In this document: positions 14,545 through 27,900 of the stretch, piece after piece
Layout: every line of letters begins with the position of its first letter
How positions within the stretch are numbered: the first letter of the stretch is position 1
Source: Latrodectus hesperus
Lineage: Eukaryota; Arthropoda; Arachnida; Araneae; Theridiidae
Reading direction: 5' to 3'
NCBI GenBank assembly: GCA_037975125.1
Contig: CM075857.1
Location: 46,374,172-46,438,171, forward strand
Length of the DNA: 64,000 nucleotides
Notes under the pieces: generated by a model
What the model saw: the letters and a program-made list of their open reading frames with translations, nothing else
What the model was told of the DNA's origin: nothing
Databases searched by the model: none
Made by a program: the position numbers and the translations under genes

Positions 14545-17500
14545 CATATCCAAAATATGAGCAGTCACACATTGAAGAAAGTTAACGTTACGCTGTGAAA
14601 ATGAGAATATTATTTCTAATATATCGTTTGTAATTTAAACATTAACTATGTAAGTATAAATCTTATAAAATGTCAATATTTAACCTTTTGTTCAATGCTT
14701 TTTTAGTATAGTCATTTATAAAGTCTAACTGTTAATTCAAGTTTGTTATGAGTACACATCAAAACCTACCAAACATCTAAATAAAGTGCACACTTGGATG
14801 ATTTAAATATAAATATTTCAAAATATTGTTTAACAAATAATCATTAGAATTGTTCTTGAATATTTTAATTTTGTTAACTGCAGTTACTTAAAGTGAAAAA
14901 TAAGGTGCTAACACAACTAATATTATACGTCATGGGTAAAAGATAAATTCACATAACTGTTAAGCAAATCCTCACAATAATGCACTTTTGTGAGCAAAGG
15001 AAACTTTTCAGATGAAAATAGCTTCTGATAGAGGTATACAGAATCTTAAAAACATTTGTATTATTTCAATTCACAGTAAAAGTTCAAAATGAAACATTTC
15101 ATATTGAAACGCAAACCTCAAGACAAAAATATTTTTCTTCAACTGAATTTACTTTCTATTGAAATGAAGTATAGTTAAAAAGATTTCAGTAAAACATTGC
15201 TCATTGATTTTTGATAACCTTGTCGGCTTAAATTTCCAGTTTAGCAGAAAAAATACTTATCCTTTTTCGTACCTGTAATTGTTAAGGTAGATTTTCTTTA
15301 TTTTCTGTTACGAGATGTAAGTACAAAAGCAACAATTCAAGTATAATTTAATAAAGATATTATTTTTGAGTAAAATTATATTTTAACTCCAGGAAAAAAG
15401 TGTACGACTTAATAACAAGTCAAATATGTATGTATAAAAATTATTACGCATATATATGAAAGCAAATACCCTATCATAATAACAATAATCTGAATTAGTT
15501 TTTATTGATTTGAAGCTAGATATATTTGTAGGTCACTGCTATTAATTTTAAAAATAAATGGTGTCAAGGTAAAAATATAAATTTAAATAACGTACAATTT
15601 AAATATTATTCTATTAATCATCATCTGACATAAAGAAAATAAATTGCTTTTTCTTTTAAACTCTAATAATCTTTGAAAATTGTGCTGGTGAAAAATAATT
15701 TTTAAATTTTGGTTGAATTGAAAAACTTGAAAATGTAAAGAAATTAAAATAATTACAATAAAACTTATATATTTTATAGTTTTTAGTTTCAAACAAATTT
15801 CAACTTAATGTATAATAACTTCTACAATAAATGACATTTTTTAATAGATGATGCAGAAACTTTCGCATATTATTACTAAATTAATTTTTCTGTAAAATAA
15901 ACTATAGAATGGTATAATGAAAAAAATGCAAAGTTGTTACACGTTTAATGAAATGAATAAAATTATCAATATATTTTGAAGCTTTGCTTCAGTATTTTTT
16001 AATGTAGATGAATTTTACCTAAAATAATTTTCAACTAAATTAAAGTATTTGGTTTTAGAAATTTAATCTGATAATTTACGATATTTTTACCGTTTGAAGT
16101 AATTTACTTGAATTAGGGGTTTGTCTATCTATCTATATATATAAAGTGTATAAAATAAGGCTTTCTTCCTGTACTGAAATAAATATAATTCAGTGGTAGT
16201 TTTATTCTTAAAACTGATACCTTTACCTACTTTTTAAGGCCTTCTTAACTAAATGAGATTATAATTTTGAAAAAATTAAGATCAGAAGAAACATGCACTT
16301 TTGAAACCTTAGTAATGCTTTTAGAAATCATGGTTCGAGGCTTCTGCTTAAAGCAGCATAAACTCCATCAAAGGACATAAAATGAAACGAAGAACTTCTG
16401 TGATGTTTTCATTTATTTAAATTTTTTTTAACGTTTGCTCAGGGTTTCATAATTAAAAAATTGTAATGCACAAAACTTCTAGATTTTATGAAATCATTAG
16501 TAGTATTAGCGGGATGTTGACAGATGTAAACCATGTAAAAAATTTTAAACGTGTTCAGTTTTATTTCATTCTTCAGTTTTGTTTGATTCTCTGTATTGAA
16601 ATGAATTGGCTCTGCTAATTAGTTTTTTTTTTTAACTTTTATTACTTTTGATACAGAAGTTAATTTTGATAAAGCCACGCAAACTACTACAAAAAAATTT
16701 AAAAAAATTAAAGATGAAGAAAATATTAAATATAAATCTGGCTAAAATTCGTCCTAATTTTTATCGCAAAATGTCACATTGCTGATTGAACGAAACTGAA
16801 TGCAACAAATGTATAAAGTAAGTTGTAACAGTAAACTTGTATTTCATAGGTTAATTAGGACTTAAACCTAAAATATGAATGATAATGAAAATTATTTTAT
16901 TATATTTCTACTTTATCAATAACTTATTTTATTTCTACTTTATCAATATTTTAATATCAGTAATATGTAATAATAGATAAATTATACACTTTTTAACTTT
17001 AAAGAAACAAATTCGCTGAATATAATTTATATAACTTAACCAATATTTTTCTCCAAAAATTACAGTGATAATCAAAACTTTTATAACGATATTTTTATAT
17101 TTTAGGAGAATTAATCTAAAAAATAGCACAGTTAAAACGCTGAGATTTTTTACTGTAACTATGTAGAAATTGTATAACTTCTTAAAAATGAATAGAAACT
17201 ACGGCTTAGGATGAAGAAAAATAATTCTTACTGAAAGAATAACATTGATGCAAATGTTTATCTGCTAGAAAAAGGTAGCTAATAAATAAGCATTTAATTG
17301 CAAAACTTTGTCCTATGACTTCGTTTAGCTGCTATTACTCGTATTACTTGATGTTTTCATGTTAACACTGGATTACTCAGCAATGTTTAGATGTTTAATG
17401 GTCATTCTCCACAATGTTTATTTATTCCTACTTATGGTAAATGTAATCTAAATAAAACATTCTCAAAGTATATTGCAAGTCCGGGAGGAGATTTTAAACC

Positions 17501-18040
17501 AAGAAAGTATGCCAGCGTATTTCATTTCCAGTAATATTTTTTACCTTCTAAAAGTTTCTCCTTAATATGAATAGGTTATCGTCCTATGTATGCTATTTTA
17601 AAAAGCCATTATTAGGTATTCAAGAAGCCTTAATAATGGTTCCTTGAAATATCCTAGGTAGAAACAGATCATATTATTCGTAATATCAATGCCCAGTAAT
17701 TGTGCTTTCCTTTAACAATTTGAATTTCAGTACCGCCAATTTAACATAATCCTTTTGCGAATTTATATTCAAGTACATTGTAACTCTCTCTTTACTGATG
17801 TTTTTGCTGTATTTTTTAGAATAAAAAGATAATGATAATATTTGGAATGGAGTATTTTTTTCCTTCATTTTGTAGTTTTAATAATTAGTTTAATCTTTGA
17901 GATGAGAAAAGGTTTCGCTTGTTTTCATGTTTCATAATGATGCATTGTCCATTTCCATCTATACAAGAAACAACGGTAAAATCATCTTATATTGGCAAGT
18001 CAGCAAGAATTTACAATAAATCATATTTGATTTTGAATAG
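14545..18040. other. AT-rich non-coding DNA, nothing recognised
   Basis: Open frames are short and Lys/Ile/Phe-rich. A small inverted repeat (CCATTATTA...TAATAATGG, about 17607-17640) is the only structure noted. Confidence 0.5.
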
Positions 18041-18048
18041 ATCCAATT

Positions 18049-19898
18049 ATGAATGGTACACTGACAAACATGTATAAAATTCGAGAGAGTTTCCGTGCGC
18101 TGCACGTTATTAAAACTAAAACTTTTTTTGTGTTTCCTATAATATTCTTTCACACAGTGATTTCGTCTGAAGTTGATGTTGTGGCAACTGCCCTATTTCA
18201 CTTTAAATTAGCTTATAAAGTAATTCTAAATTGTTTATTCAAAATAAAAGATCTGAAAGAACCAATCTTAACGAACAATTGTTCTTATAGGACATATTCG
18301 ATTGCAGTCCACTATAAGGACCAGAAAAACGTAAAATTAGAATTCTAACCTGGATTTATAACAGTGTCTATAAGGGAAATGAATGAGATCAAAAATTATC
18401 TAATTTGATCTATTGGTTAGAGAAAAATTTCACAGGAAATGTTCAAAGTGGCACCTATACATATATAAACACTTACGCATGCTGTACATTATGTACCGGT
18501 GAATAAATGATTGACTAACACATGAAAATTCTTGTTGTTATTTATACCTTTGGTAACAACGCGATTTTCACTACGAAAGCTTCAGCTGATTTCACAGGCA
18601 TCTCATATATTGATGGTTTCTTGGATGCTTAAAAGAAAAAGTAATGGATTGAGTACCTGTATGAGGAAAAGACAAGCCATGTGTTCACTATTTCTGATAA
18701 ATAATGAAAGATATGTAGCATCAGACATCCCAAACAGAGCTGAAAAATATGTTAGGATTCTATCGTCCATAAATCATGTTCCTTTTGAATAGAAATAATA
18801 GAAGCCTGTTATAAACTTGAAAGGTTTGTTCAAAGAAGATAAGTAAATAACTTTCAAAGAGTCTGCAAAGTATTAGGCCAACCACGAAATCACCAAATAT
18901 AATTGACAAGACATTCACGGAAAAATTCTATTGAGGCGTTAAGATGGGTCAATGCAAAGGGGATTTCTGTCAGATCAAATATGAACCTATCATTTCCACG
19001 CAAATTGAATACACCTGCTTTACTGGATGTTTCTTCCTCATTAAATGATTTTTTACGCAGGAAATCGTGAATTAATATTCTTTATCCGAGCATCAATTAT
19101 ACAATGTCTCTTCGGCAAATGTGTAAACATGGCACCTTTTGTATATATTAAGGTGCATTTGGAGGTTCTTTGTGTAAAATACACCTGCACACTTTCTGTG
19201 AAATATCTTTTACGTATCCCACTCGCTAATACTTATGGAAAAAGTTATAGTAATTCTCACCAATATTCGTTCTCGCATTTTTGTCTATGTATTTTTCGAA
19301 TACCATCTGTCTCTGCTGACCAAAGAAATAGTTTCTGACAACTTTTAATCAGTATTGTGTAGAAAATAGGGTGAATTGAAATACGTTACATTTGAAATTG
19401 CTGCTCTTATTATATTCCTACTTGGCATTCATTCTCATTTTCTTCAGTGTATATATGAGGTTTAAATCTTGTATGTGAACTTTTCCCGAAACGTCTTGGA
19501 CACTTATCAAGGTAATGTTTGGAAGCGTTCGTGTTTTAATTTATTTCATTTGTGATTGTCTTTTTATAAAACATTCAGAGGGCAAATAATGGCTTCGTTT
19601 TACTGAAAATTTTTAAACAGTATTTGTTGGGTAATTTTGCTTAATAGATATGCAACTTAGGAAATATCAGATGACGTCAAGACTGATTACTTGTTTATGT
19701 TCAACTCATTTCAATTTGACTCTTTTCTACTCAAAGTGGAATACAATCTTGTGTTCCATGTTATTTATTGCTGTCTGGATAGGTATCACCTTTTTTATAC
19801 TCAGCAAAACTAATTTAAGACTCATCTTGTATATCTTCGCATTTCTAGTCATCTTCATGCTGGCTACAGGAATCCTGAGGGCAGTGTATACCCTTTAA
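18049..19898 (+). other. region of broken open frames, possible pseudogene
   Basis: Four longer + strand frames (18049-18348, 18532-18792, 19045-19338, 19650-19898) fall close together in sequence more balanced in base composition than its surroundings. The last encodes about 82 residues with two strongly hydrophobic segments, as in a membrane protein. I recognise no family, the frames are separated by stops, and no convincing splice sites join them. It could be a decayed receptor gene, an old transposon or chance. I do not call a gene. Confidence 0.2.
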
Positions 19899-20074
19899 TG
19901 AAATTCCATCAATGCATCTGAAACACTGTCGTCACTTAAAAGTAAATCACTGGATGCACGTATGCGCTCTTAAAAGCAGAGCCTAATCGTGCAGTCACCG
20001 AATCATGAAGATCCTAAAAGTAAAACAATAAAATCTGAATATTCATCAGTTTTCTGTCACAAAAATAATGTACG

Positions 20075-20748
20075 GTATAGTGCAGGGATGCACAACCTAT
20101 GGCCCGCGGGTGAAAATTGGCCCGCGTCGCCTTTAAAGTTGGCCCGCGAATGTTGTTAATAAATTAAGACTAATTTAAAAAGAAATGAGACTCTTTCAAA
20201 TAAACAAAAGAAAAAATCTGATAGGAAAACGATTCTACATCAGAATAAATAATTTACATTTGTGAGCAAACTTTTTCTTTAATGAATTTAAACAAATCAA
20301 AAATAAGAAATAGGATAGCAAATGAGAACCTTTCTTCTGTCTTAGTATTGCCACAACGAATCTTAAGCCCAACATAAAATCAATAACTTCAAATATTCAG
20401 TCACAGCCATCACATTAAATTTTACTAATTTTTTTTCAAATGTTAAATTGTGTTCTTTGTATAATTACCAAAAAATTTTCTCCCGTTATTCAATTTCAAG
20501 TTTTTTTCTGGAAATAAAGTATTTTAAGCATATCTATATTGTTTGTGCTTTATTACTTTATTGTATAATGTTTGCATGAGTAAATAAGTAAATTAGCAAT
20601 TATACAATTCATGCGTATTGCCACAAAAAACAGTGTTTTCACGTTTATAACATGTTTTAAAATTTACGTACTGCTTTGGCCCTCGACATGATCTTTTTTC
20701 ATATTTTGGCCCCTCATTCTGAAAAGGTTGTGCACCCCTGGTATAGTG
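20075..20748. mobile_element. non-autonomous hAT transposon with 8-bp TSD
   Basis: The element body is 20083-20740 (658 bp). It begins CAGGGATGCACAACCT and ends with the complement of CAGGGGTGCACAACCT, giving terminal inverted repeats that match at 15 of 16 positions with the CAGGG ends of hAT transposons. It is flanked by a perfect 8-bp direct repeat, GTATAGTG, at 20075-20082 and 20741-20748, the duplication length expected for hAT. Three copies of GGCCCGCG lie just inside the left end (20101, 20119, 20141) and look like subterminal transposase-binding repeats. The interior is AT-rich with no transposase, so it could only move with help from another element. Confidence 0.9.
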
Positions 20749-21768
20749 CATCCCATCCATTATTCATTGTCTTTAAATTAGCATATTTTTTAGAAATTGT
20801 TTCTTATGGAACTTGTGTTTTTTTATTTAAAGGCCAATTAATGTACTTTTCAACTCCACCAAGCAAATTATTGATTCATGTATATTTAAATGAAATACCA
20901 AGTAATGTAAATTATTATTATTTATTTATTCTTGTACTTTTTCGAAAACAAAATTTCTTTCTCATCCTATAAATATTCCAATTAAGATAATATCTCAATT
21001 AATTAACCAATGCTATAGAATAATCTTTCAATTTCCAAAAACTTAAATTTTTATTTTATCCTTAGGGCATGAATGCTATTAGTGTTTGACTGTATTTTTT
21101 CCTTTTAAATTGTTAAGTAATCATATTTATAAAAATTTGTTTACTTATTTTGAAAAAATATATATATTACCTTTATGTTTTATTTCATTAACTCTAGCAA
21201 AAGGAATACCTAATAATAATATTGTATAATGAAAATTAAACAATCATAAATTTTTAAAAAATTTTATGACCATTCATGACATTTTTAATGCATAAATCGT
21301 AAATTATACATCAAACAATGTTAAATAAAACTGACTGATTTGCTTTTAAAATTTGAAGTAAGCTATCTGTATTCTTCATAAGTCAGCTTTTTTTAGTATG
21401 TTTACTTAATAGCGACTTTATCAGGAAAAAAACTAATATTTCGTGTTCATATCTCATCTATACTAGATTTATCGCCTGTTTCGTTACTTCGAAAGGATCA
21501 TTTTCTTCTGTTTATAAATACTATCTTAGTTGAGTTCAGTTCTTAAAAGTATGTTCTAGTCTTGAAAATTACATGTACATTTACATTAACCTCTGCAGAA
21601 TTGTTTTGAAGATTTTTCTTAAATTCAAAGAGATATATAGAACTCTTATTTTCGTTTTTCTTCTTCCATTAATCTATATTGAAAAATTGGTAGCGTGTTT
21701 TTATATTTTAAATATTTTCTACTAATCATTAGTGAATTGTGAAAGTAAATATACGCATTGTTTTTCAG
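20749..21768. other. AT-rich non-coding DNA before the first visible BICDR exon
   Basis: Probably intronic, since the exon at 21769 opens with a 3' splice site (tttttcag) and not a start codon. No upstream exon is recognisable here. Confidence 0.5.
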
Positions 21769-21984
21769 ATTCTTGAACAAGAAAAGCATGCTTTAAGAAG
21801 AAAATTAGATACTCTAGAAGGAGATTATGATAGCAGAATAGCTGAACTTCAAAGTGATATAGAAGAACTTAGAAAAGAATTGGATGAACAGAGCAATTTG
21901 CAAAGAAATACAGAAAAAGAGAAGTCTCAATTACTTCAAGAGCTTACGGAGCAGAACCACAGACTAACTGCTCAGTTAAAACAA
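21769..21984 (+). CDS. BICDR-like exon 1 (first visible), 72 codons
   Basis: Preceded by tttttcag and followed by gtaagt. It encodes a highly charged heptad-rich helix starting ILEQEKHALRRKLD and ending LTEQNHRLTAQLKQ, the most conserved stretch of the first coiled coil. Phase 0 at both ends. A frame continuing upstream from 21739 is intron sequence read through. Confidence 0.93.
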
Positions 21985-24900
21985 GTAAGTATAAATTACC
22001 TAAAGTAAATTGCTAAGATATATTCCTGCAGGTGAAAAGATCCCGAAACCAGCTTGTGCCTTTGATCAATTATTGTGTACAGCAACGGGGTGACAAATGC
22101 CACTGTTTACTGTGTCCAGACTCTTACAAAAATGGCTATTCACCCGCCGCCCTGAAGGCAGCACATCTTGGAAAGTTGGTCATCGTTTAGAGTAGTGCAT
22201 AGACCATAAAAACTGAACTTTCTATCAATGTGGTCATATCTGGCATATATATTTATGGATGAGGCAGTTCATGCGTTCAAATCCCACTTTGGGGATGAAT
22301 ATATGTAGGAGTTTGGAATTCAATTTAAACTGTAGGTCTTTTTTTTAAATTTAAACTTTACAGACGAGAATTGTTTCAGTACCATAAGCATTTCTCAACA
22401 CTAGTTGATTTGGATAAAGGTCGGTACATGATTTCATTCCAGTAACACCCATTAACATTACGGTGGTCTAGAAAGGCATTATGCTGAATGGGCTCCAAGT
22501 ATTCGATAGAGGTTCTTAAACTGAAATTCGCTATTATAAGGAGAGGGTACTTTCCCATGTGCGTTTGTTCCGAGGAGCCATTAGAGCAAACTTTGATTTT
22601 ATGGATAATGCGCGGTCACAATTATTTCTGCTGTTCAGTAGCTATTTGAAAAGGAAGAAATCGAATGAATTAGCCAGTTTACTCCGATTATTTAAATTTC
22701 AGAACACGTCTGAGGTGCTTTGGGGAGACACCTTGTAGCATGATAACATCCTCCGGGGAACACCAAATAATTGAAACAGATGCTGATTAAGGAATAGGCA
22801 TTCTTACTTCAATAGCTATTGGACAATCTGGGGCTGAGTGTGAAAAGGTGGTGCGAAGAAATCATTGTAGTAAGGGAAGGGCATATCCTATCATAAGGAA
22901 TATCTGCTTGTTCTTCGACAGAGAATCATGTGTGATCATACTGTGAATTCAATAAAGCTTTGTATTATTCCATACTGTATTTATTTTTGTGCAACTATGC
23001 TTAATGACGTAATGAAGGAGGCAAGTGGATCTACAACAGCCCGGCCGCTGATTTGAGTAAGACAGTGAAAAATAATTAAGACAGAAAAAATTTCCGAGAA
23101 AATACAATATGAATAAGTGCTTAAAACTTCAAAAATTGAAATGCTTATAATTTAGAAATCCTTAATAATTCTTTTGCTGAAAAATACTGCTTTGTTAAAT
23201 AAAATAATATTTAATAGTTTGATAAGAATAAAGGAAAGAATAAAAATATGCGATATTTAAAATATATTTAAGAATATGTTTTAGTATTTCATGAACTTTT
23301 TCTTCCATTTCTAATCGATCTTTGGTAATATTGCTTATAAATGGTAAAAATATCAAACTACATCATATTATTATAATTTTGAAGTCACATGATATGTTAA
23401 AGCTCAAATAGAGCTTTCGGTAGAAACTTTTGTATCTTTTTGATAATGAAATAAAAAAATATATGATTTTTAATTTATCACATACTTGTGTGTGTGTTAC
23501 GTTGAATATATTTTTTTAATAATATGCATGTGGAATTGGTCTCCAAATGATTTTAAGCCGATTGTACATGATTGTGTCCTTGCTTATATAAAATATCAAA
23601 TTTTGGTGAAAACTTTGATGAGAAATTACAAATATTTCTAATATAATTGCTTTTCAATGTGAAAATAATTTATAGCATTATATGTATGATGAATTAAGGT
23701 GTTTGTGCTTTATATGTGAAAATTTAATAATAATACTTCTACAGTTTTAATTTTCTTATTCATATAGTTTTCTCTTTTAAAATGTGTTGATTTCCATAAT
23801 GTCTAAAATGCATTTACACATTTATTTATAATTAAATGCAGTTATATATTTATTTATTTCATCAGACATTATCCAATTGGTATAAGCACAGCATATACCA
23901 TTTCAATATTCCTTCGTTGTTGATATATGAAAACGGAAAATATTTGTGTAATTGAAAAATTTTAGGAAATTTGGGCCGCTGTGATCTGGTGGCGAAAGGC
24001 GTTGTTTTCATGTTCGAGTGGTAGTGAGTCTTATAATTCAACTAGGTGAAAAACCAGCATGCTGTGAAAGTAATATTAAAAGTTCCATAATCTTCGATAA
24101 CTCCGTTGGAGCGGCATGAAGCGGAGGGAAGAGTGACAGCTTTGTAGTTGACCACGTTATTTGACAGCGGTACTAAATCACCAAGCGGTTGGTAATATTT
24201 AGCAGCTTTTCAGTTGGCAGATATGGATGGAGTTTTCAATGTGAACAAAAAGTAACCTCAGTTGACCGGATGCCATCTCAAATACTTCCGGTTTTCTCTC
24301 TTCCCATTGAAAATCAAGGCAATCGCAAAAATTTTTATTTAAATATTCTTAGGTATTTATTTCTGTTTTCGAAATTTTTTTTATTTTATCTGTTAAAATC
24401 ATAATTTTTAATAAGAGTGCAATCAGTAGTGATTCCGTAAATTTTTAAATTGTTTTTAATTTTTACTTAAATAATCCGTATGAATTTCCATATTTTGCGG
24501 GGAATCGCTCTATTGGCGATATTAGGATCAATTGATGATAAATTATATATTGTAACCCACACACATCATTTTCTTCTTTAACTATTTTTTAATTTTATGC
24601 ATTTATTCCAAAATTTCTGGAAATATATTTTGTGCGTGATTCAACTATAAATCATTTCAAATATTAAGCAAGGTATTATTTATGCTTTCTCTATAGTATT
24701 ATAAATTTTATTAAAACTTTCTTGGTCACATGCTAGAATATATGAATTGGTATCAATAATGAGTAGAACAAAATTGTAATGATGTGTTTATTTACTTATT
24801 GTTTATTAATATTTTAAACAAATCTTGGTTATTATTGCAATTAAAATTTAAGTCTTATTTTTAAGAGTTGATTTAATATATAGCTAATTAAATTAAGGAT

Positions 24901-27900
24901 TGTAAATCAGGTTCCATTGGAAATTTGAACATTTTCACCTGCGAAAGTAAATTTGTTCCAGTTCACATATTGCAACCAAATGCTTCACAACAACTAGTAC
25001 CGTTATTTGCTTTCTGCATTCCAAAAAATTTTATAGGATAATTACTTTTAAATGAATATTTCTCAAAAGCAATGGAAACTACAGAAAACAAGCCCAATGG
25101 TATAAGACAGTAATGGATTAGTAAGCAGGAAGTTTTCTAAATCTTCAAAGTAGTAGCGCCCTCTATTCTACGTTTTACAGAAACTTCCATCCATAGGCAA
25201 CCGGAGACCTACTGAGAAAACGAACAACTGCTGGAAAAATATCCGAAAATTTATGTATTTATTTAAATAAAAAAATAATTTCTGTCCTTTCATTTAATGT
25301 ATTTTCTGATATGGAGGAAAATAAAATAAATGTCTCCCTCTTAGAGAGCTAACATTCACTTATTTTTATTTAAAATTTTCTATCTTAACATTTATTAAAT
25401 TGGGGAAAAAAATCTCTCCTTATTATTTTATTTTTTGGTAAGGGGGGACAGATTCCACATTTAACAAAGTTTCAATGATGATGATAGCTAACAACATCGA
25501 GAAAAGCTATGTAAAACATAAATTGTAAGTAAAGCATTGGCTCCACATTGGTTTAGTGGTAGAATAGCTCTCTTCAGAATATAAAGTTCTAAGTTCGATT
25601 TCAGCGACTGTTGAGTGATAGGAATCGGAAGTTTATTGGATGAATGTTTGAAAGTTTCTCAGATTTCCCGTGCCATTTGAATATAGCCCACTGTCAATGA
25701 GAAGTCTTCCTAGAAAACAATTATTACACTATGCCTTCAGCTGTTAGGCTGTCCACTGTGCAGTATAAAGTATTAAAATAGTGTAAAACACAGTATAGAT
25801 AACCTTTAAAGACAACCAACTTTTATTTGCAACCCTGAAATGCTATGAAACTATTAAATTTTTTGGTCAAAAACAATACCAATTATTATTTTGTAAATAA
25901 GATGTTCTGTCTAACTATTATAATATTATTCTGATGGTTTAAAATTTTTTGTTTACTTTGTTTTTTAACCAACTATATTGCTTATAATTCATTCTGTGTT
26001 TAACTATTTAATCATTCAAGTAATATATTCTATTATCACTTTATTAATGTATTAATTTAAAAGTTAGTAAAAAGAATAAATATGGAGTTTTTCAGAAATT
26101 TTTGAAAATATTATAATTTATAGACTTTTGAATAATTTATAATTTGCTCTCATATAAATGTTACCAATGTTTTTATATATCATTTTAACCTTAACTTACA
26201 TTAGATAAATATCATAAACAGCCAGTTATTTTGAAATAAAAGTTAAATTAAAAAATATTACTTAATTATTTTTTATTTGCATGAACTTTTATTTAATAAT
26301 GACTAGAACAATTATCTGACTTTAAAAATTTTTTATATAGCAATTGCTTTCGTACTTATGCGCCCTTAAAGTTCAAATTTCTAAGGCAGTAAATTTGAAA
26401 ATTAATAAAATGTGTCATACAGGCTATTTTTCTATATTTTCATCTATACATTCATCCATCACTTCGATAAAAATCAGAAATATAGGTTTTAATATAACAA
26501 ATTACAAATTATAGTTAGACAATTGCTTCGTTATTAATTTTATTTCTTTGTCTTAATTGTAACCTTATTAAGATTAATAACATGAAATTTAGTAGATTAA
26601 ATAGCAATAAAATAAATGCTCAGGGAAAATAAATTTTCAGAAAAAATAATAAAATAAATGCTCAGTGAAAAGTATGTTTGTAGAATCCTAAGCTGAAATA
26701 TAATGTGCAAAAATATTATTAGATAATGATATAATGTAAATTCCTAAAGGAAATTAACAAAAAAAGTTATTAAAATAATTAAATAAACTTTGAAGTAATT
26801 TGATGTATTCATCACATAACAATCTTATTGGTGATTAAACATTTTACAAAATGTTAGTCCTTGGTTAATGTTAGTTGTACCATTTAGGCTGCTCGAACAG
26901 AAGAACAGTTGCAAGCCCAACTTCAGACACTCAGAGAGCAATTCAATGTCCGTCGGTCAAATCTTCATGATCATGTGTCTCAGCTGGAAGGGCTTCGAGA
27001 AGAGGTATTAATATTTATCAATGCCTTTCCTTATTTATTTATTTATCAGTGCAAGTAGTTTAATTCTTTTGATTTACTTTTTCTAGATCAATTTATTGGA
27101 AGGCAGAAAAGCTGATCTTGGTCAAAGGATACATGCTCTTACTGATGAACGTGAAAACTTAAATCTTTCATTAGAAGAATCAGGAGATAGAATAATTTTA
27201 TTACAAAAACAAAATAGGGAGCAAGAACAAAAAGTTAGTGTAATTTTTCTTTCACCATTGTAATTCTGCTTCTTACTCTAAATATTTTGAGACCTAGAGC
27301 TAAGGCTCACTTAGGGCTTTCTTTATGCCCTTATTTGTATATTTTATCAGGTTTGATTAATTTATTGTATCTTGTACATAAATCTAAATCACCGAATTAT
27401 TTTAAGGACCATATATTATTATATTATATTACTGTGAGTAAAGTCATAAGGTAGAATTAATCCAATTCCCAGATTCTTATGGTAGTTGAATTAATCCTAA
27501 AAATGAAAATATAACTATACATGAATTTAAAAATTTTAATGTCAAGAAATATTCAAACTTATTTATTCTTTTCATTATTATTTTTTTCTTTACCAATCTT
27601 AAGAATATTTTTAAAGAAATATTGCTAAAAATTTATTTAATGTTTAATTTTTATATGACATAAGGAATTGTATAAATTATAATTAAAATCCTACAATTTC
27701 TTAATAAAATGAAGCCATGGTCATATATTTTTAAATACTGTATCAGGACAAGAAAACATTACATATAATACATGGTAGTAATGCGATACTATTAAATAAA
27801 TATATTTAAGTGATGCTGTTTTTTAATGGAAATTTTGAAAGTGGAAGTTTGAAACATGCTTGTTGGCTACATATTGAGAGACCTTGATTTTCATTTGAGT

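Larger units (their letters stand above)
21985..26887. other. intron 1 of the BICDR-like gene, with repeat insertions
   Basis: A 4.9-kb intron, AT-rich apart from three GC-richer inserts listed separately: 22020-23070, 23968-24190 and 25537-25770. Around 26600-26690 the phrase aataaaataaatgctcag occurs twice about 43 bp apart, a small tandem duplication. Confidence 0.7.

Noticed and set aside
25537..25610. tRNA-Gly gene
   Set aside because: A- and B-box-like sequences are present, but the acceptor and anticodon stems do not pair, and a SINE body follows.
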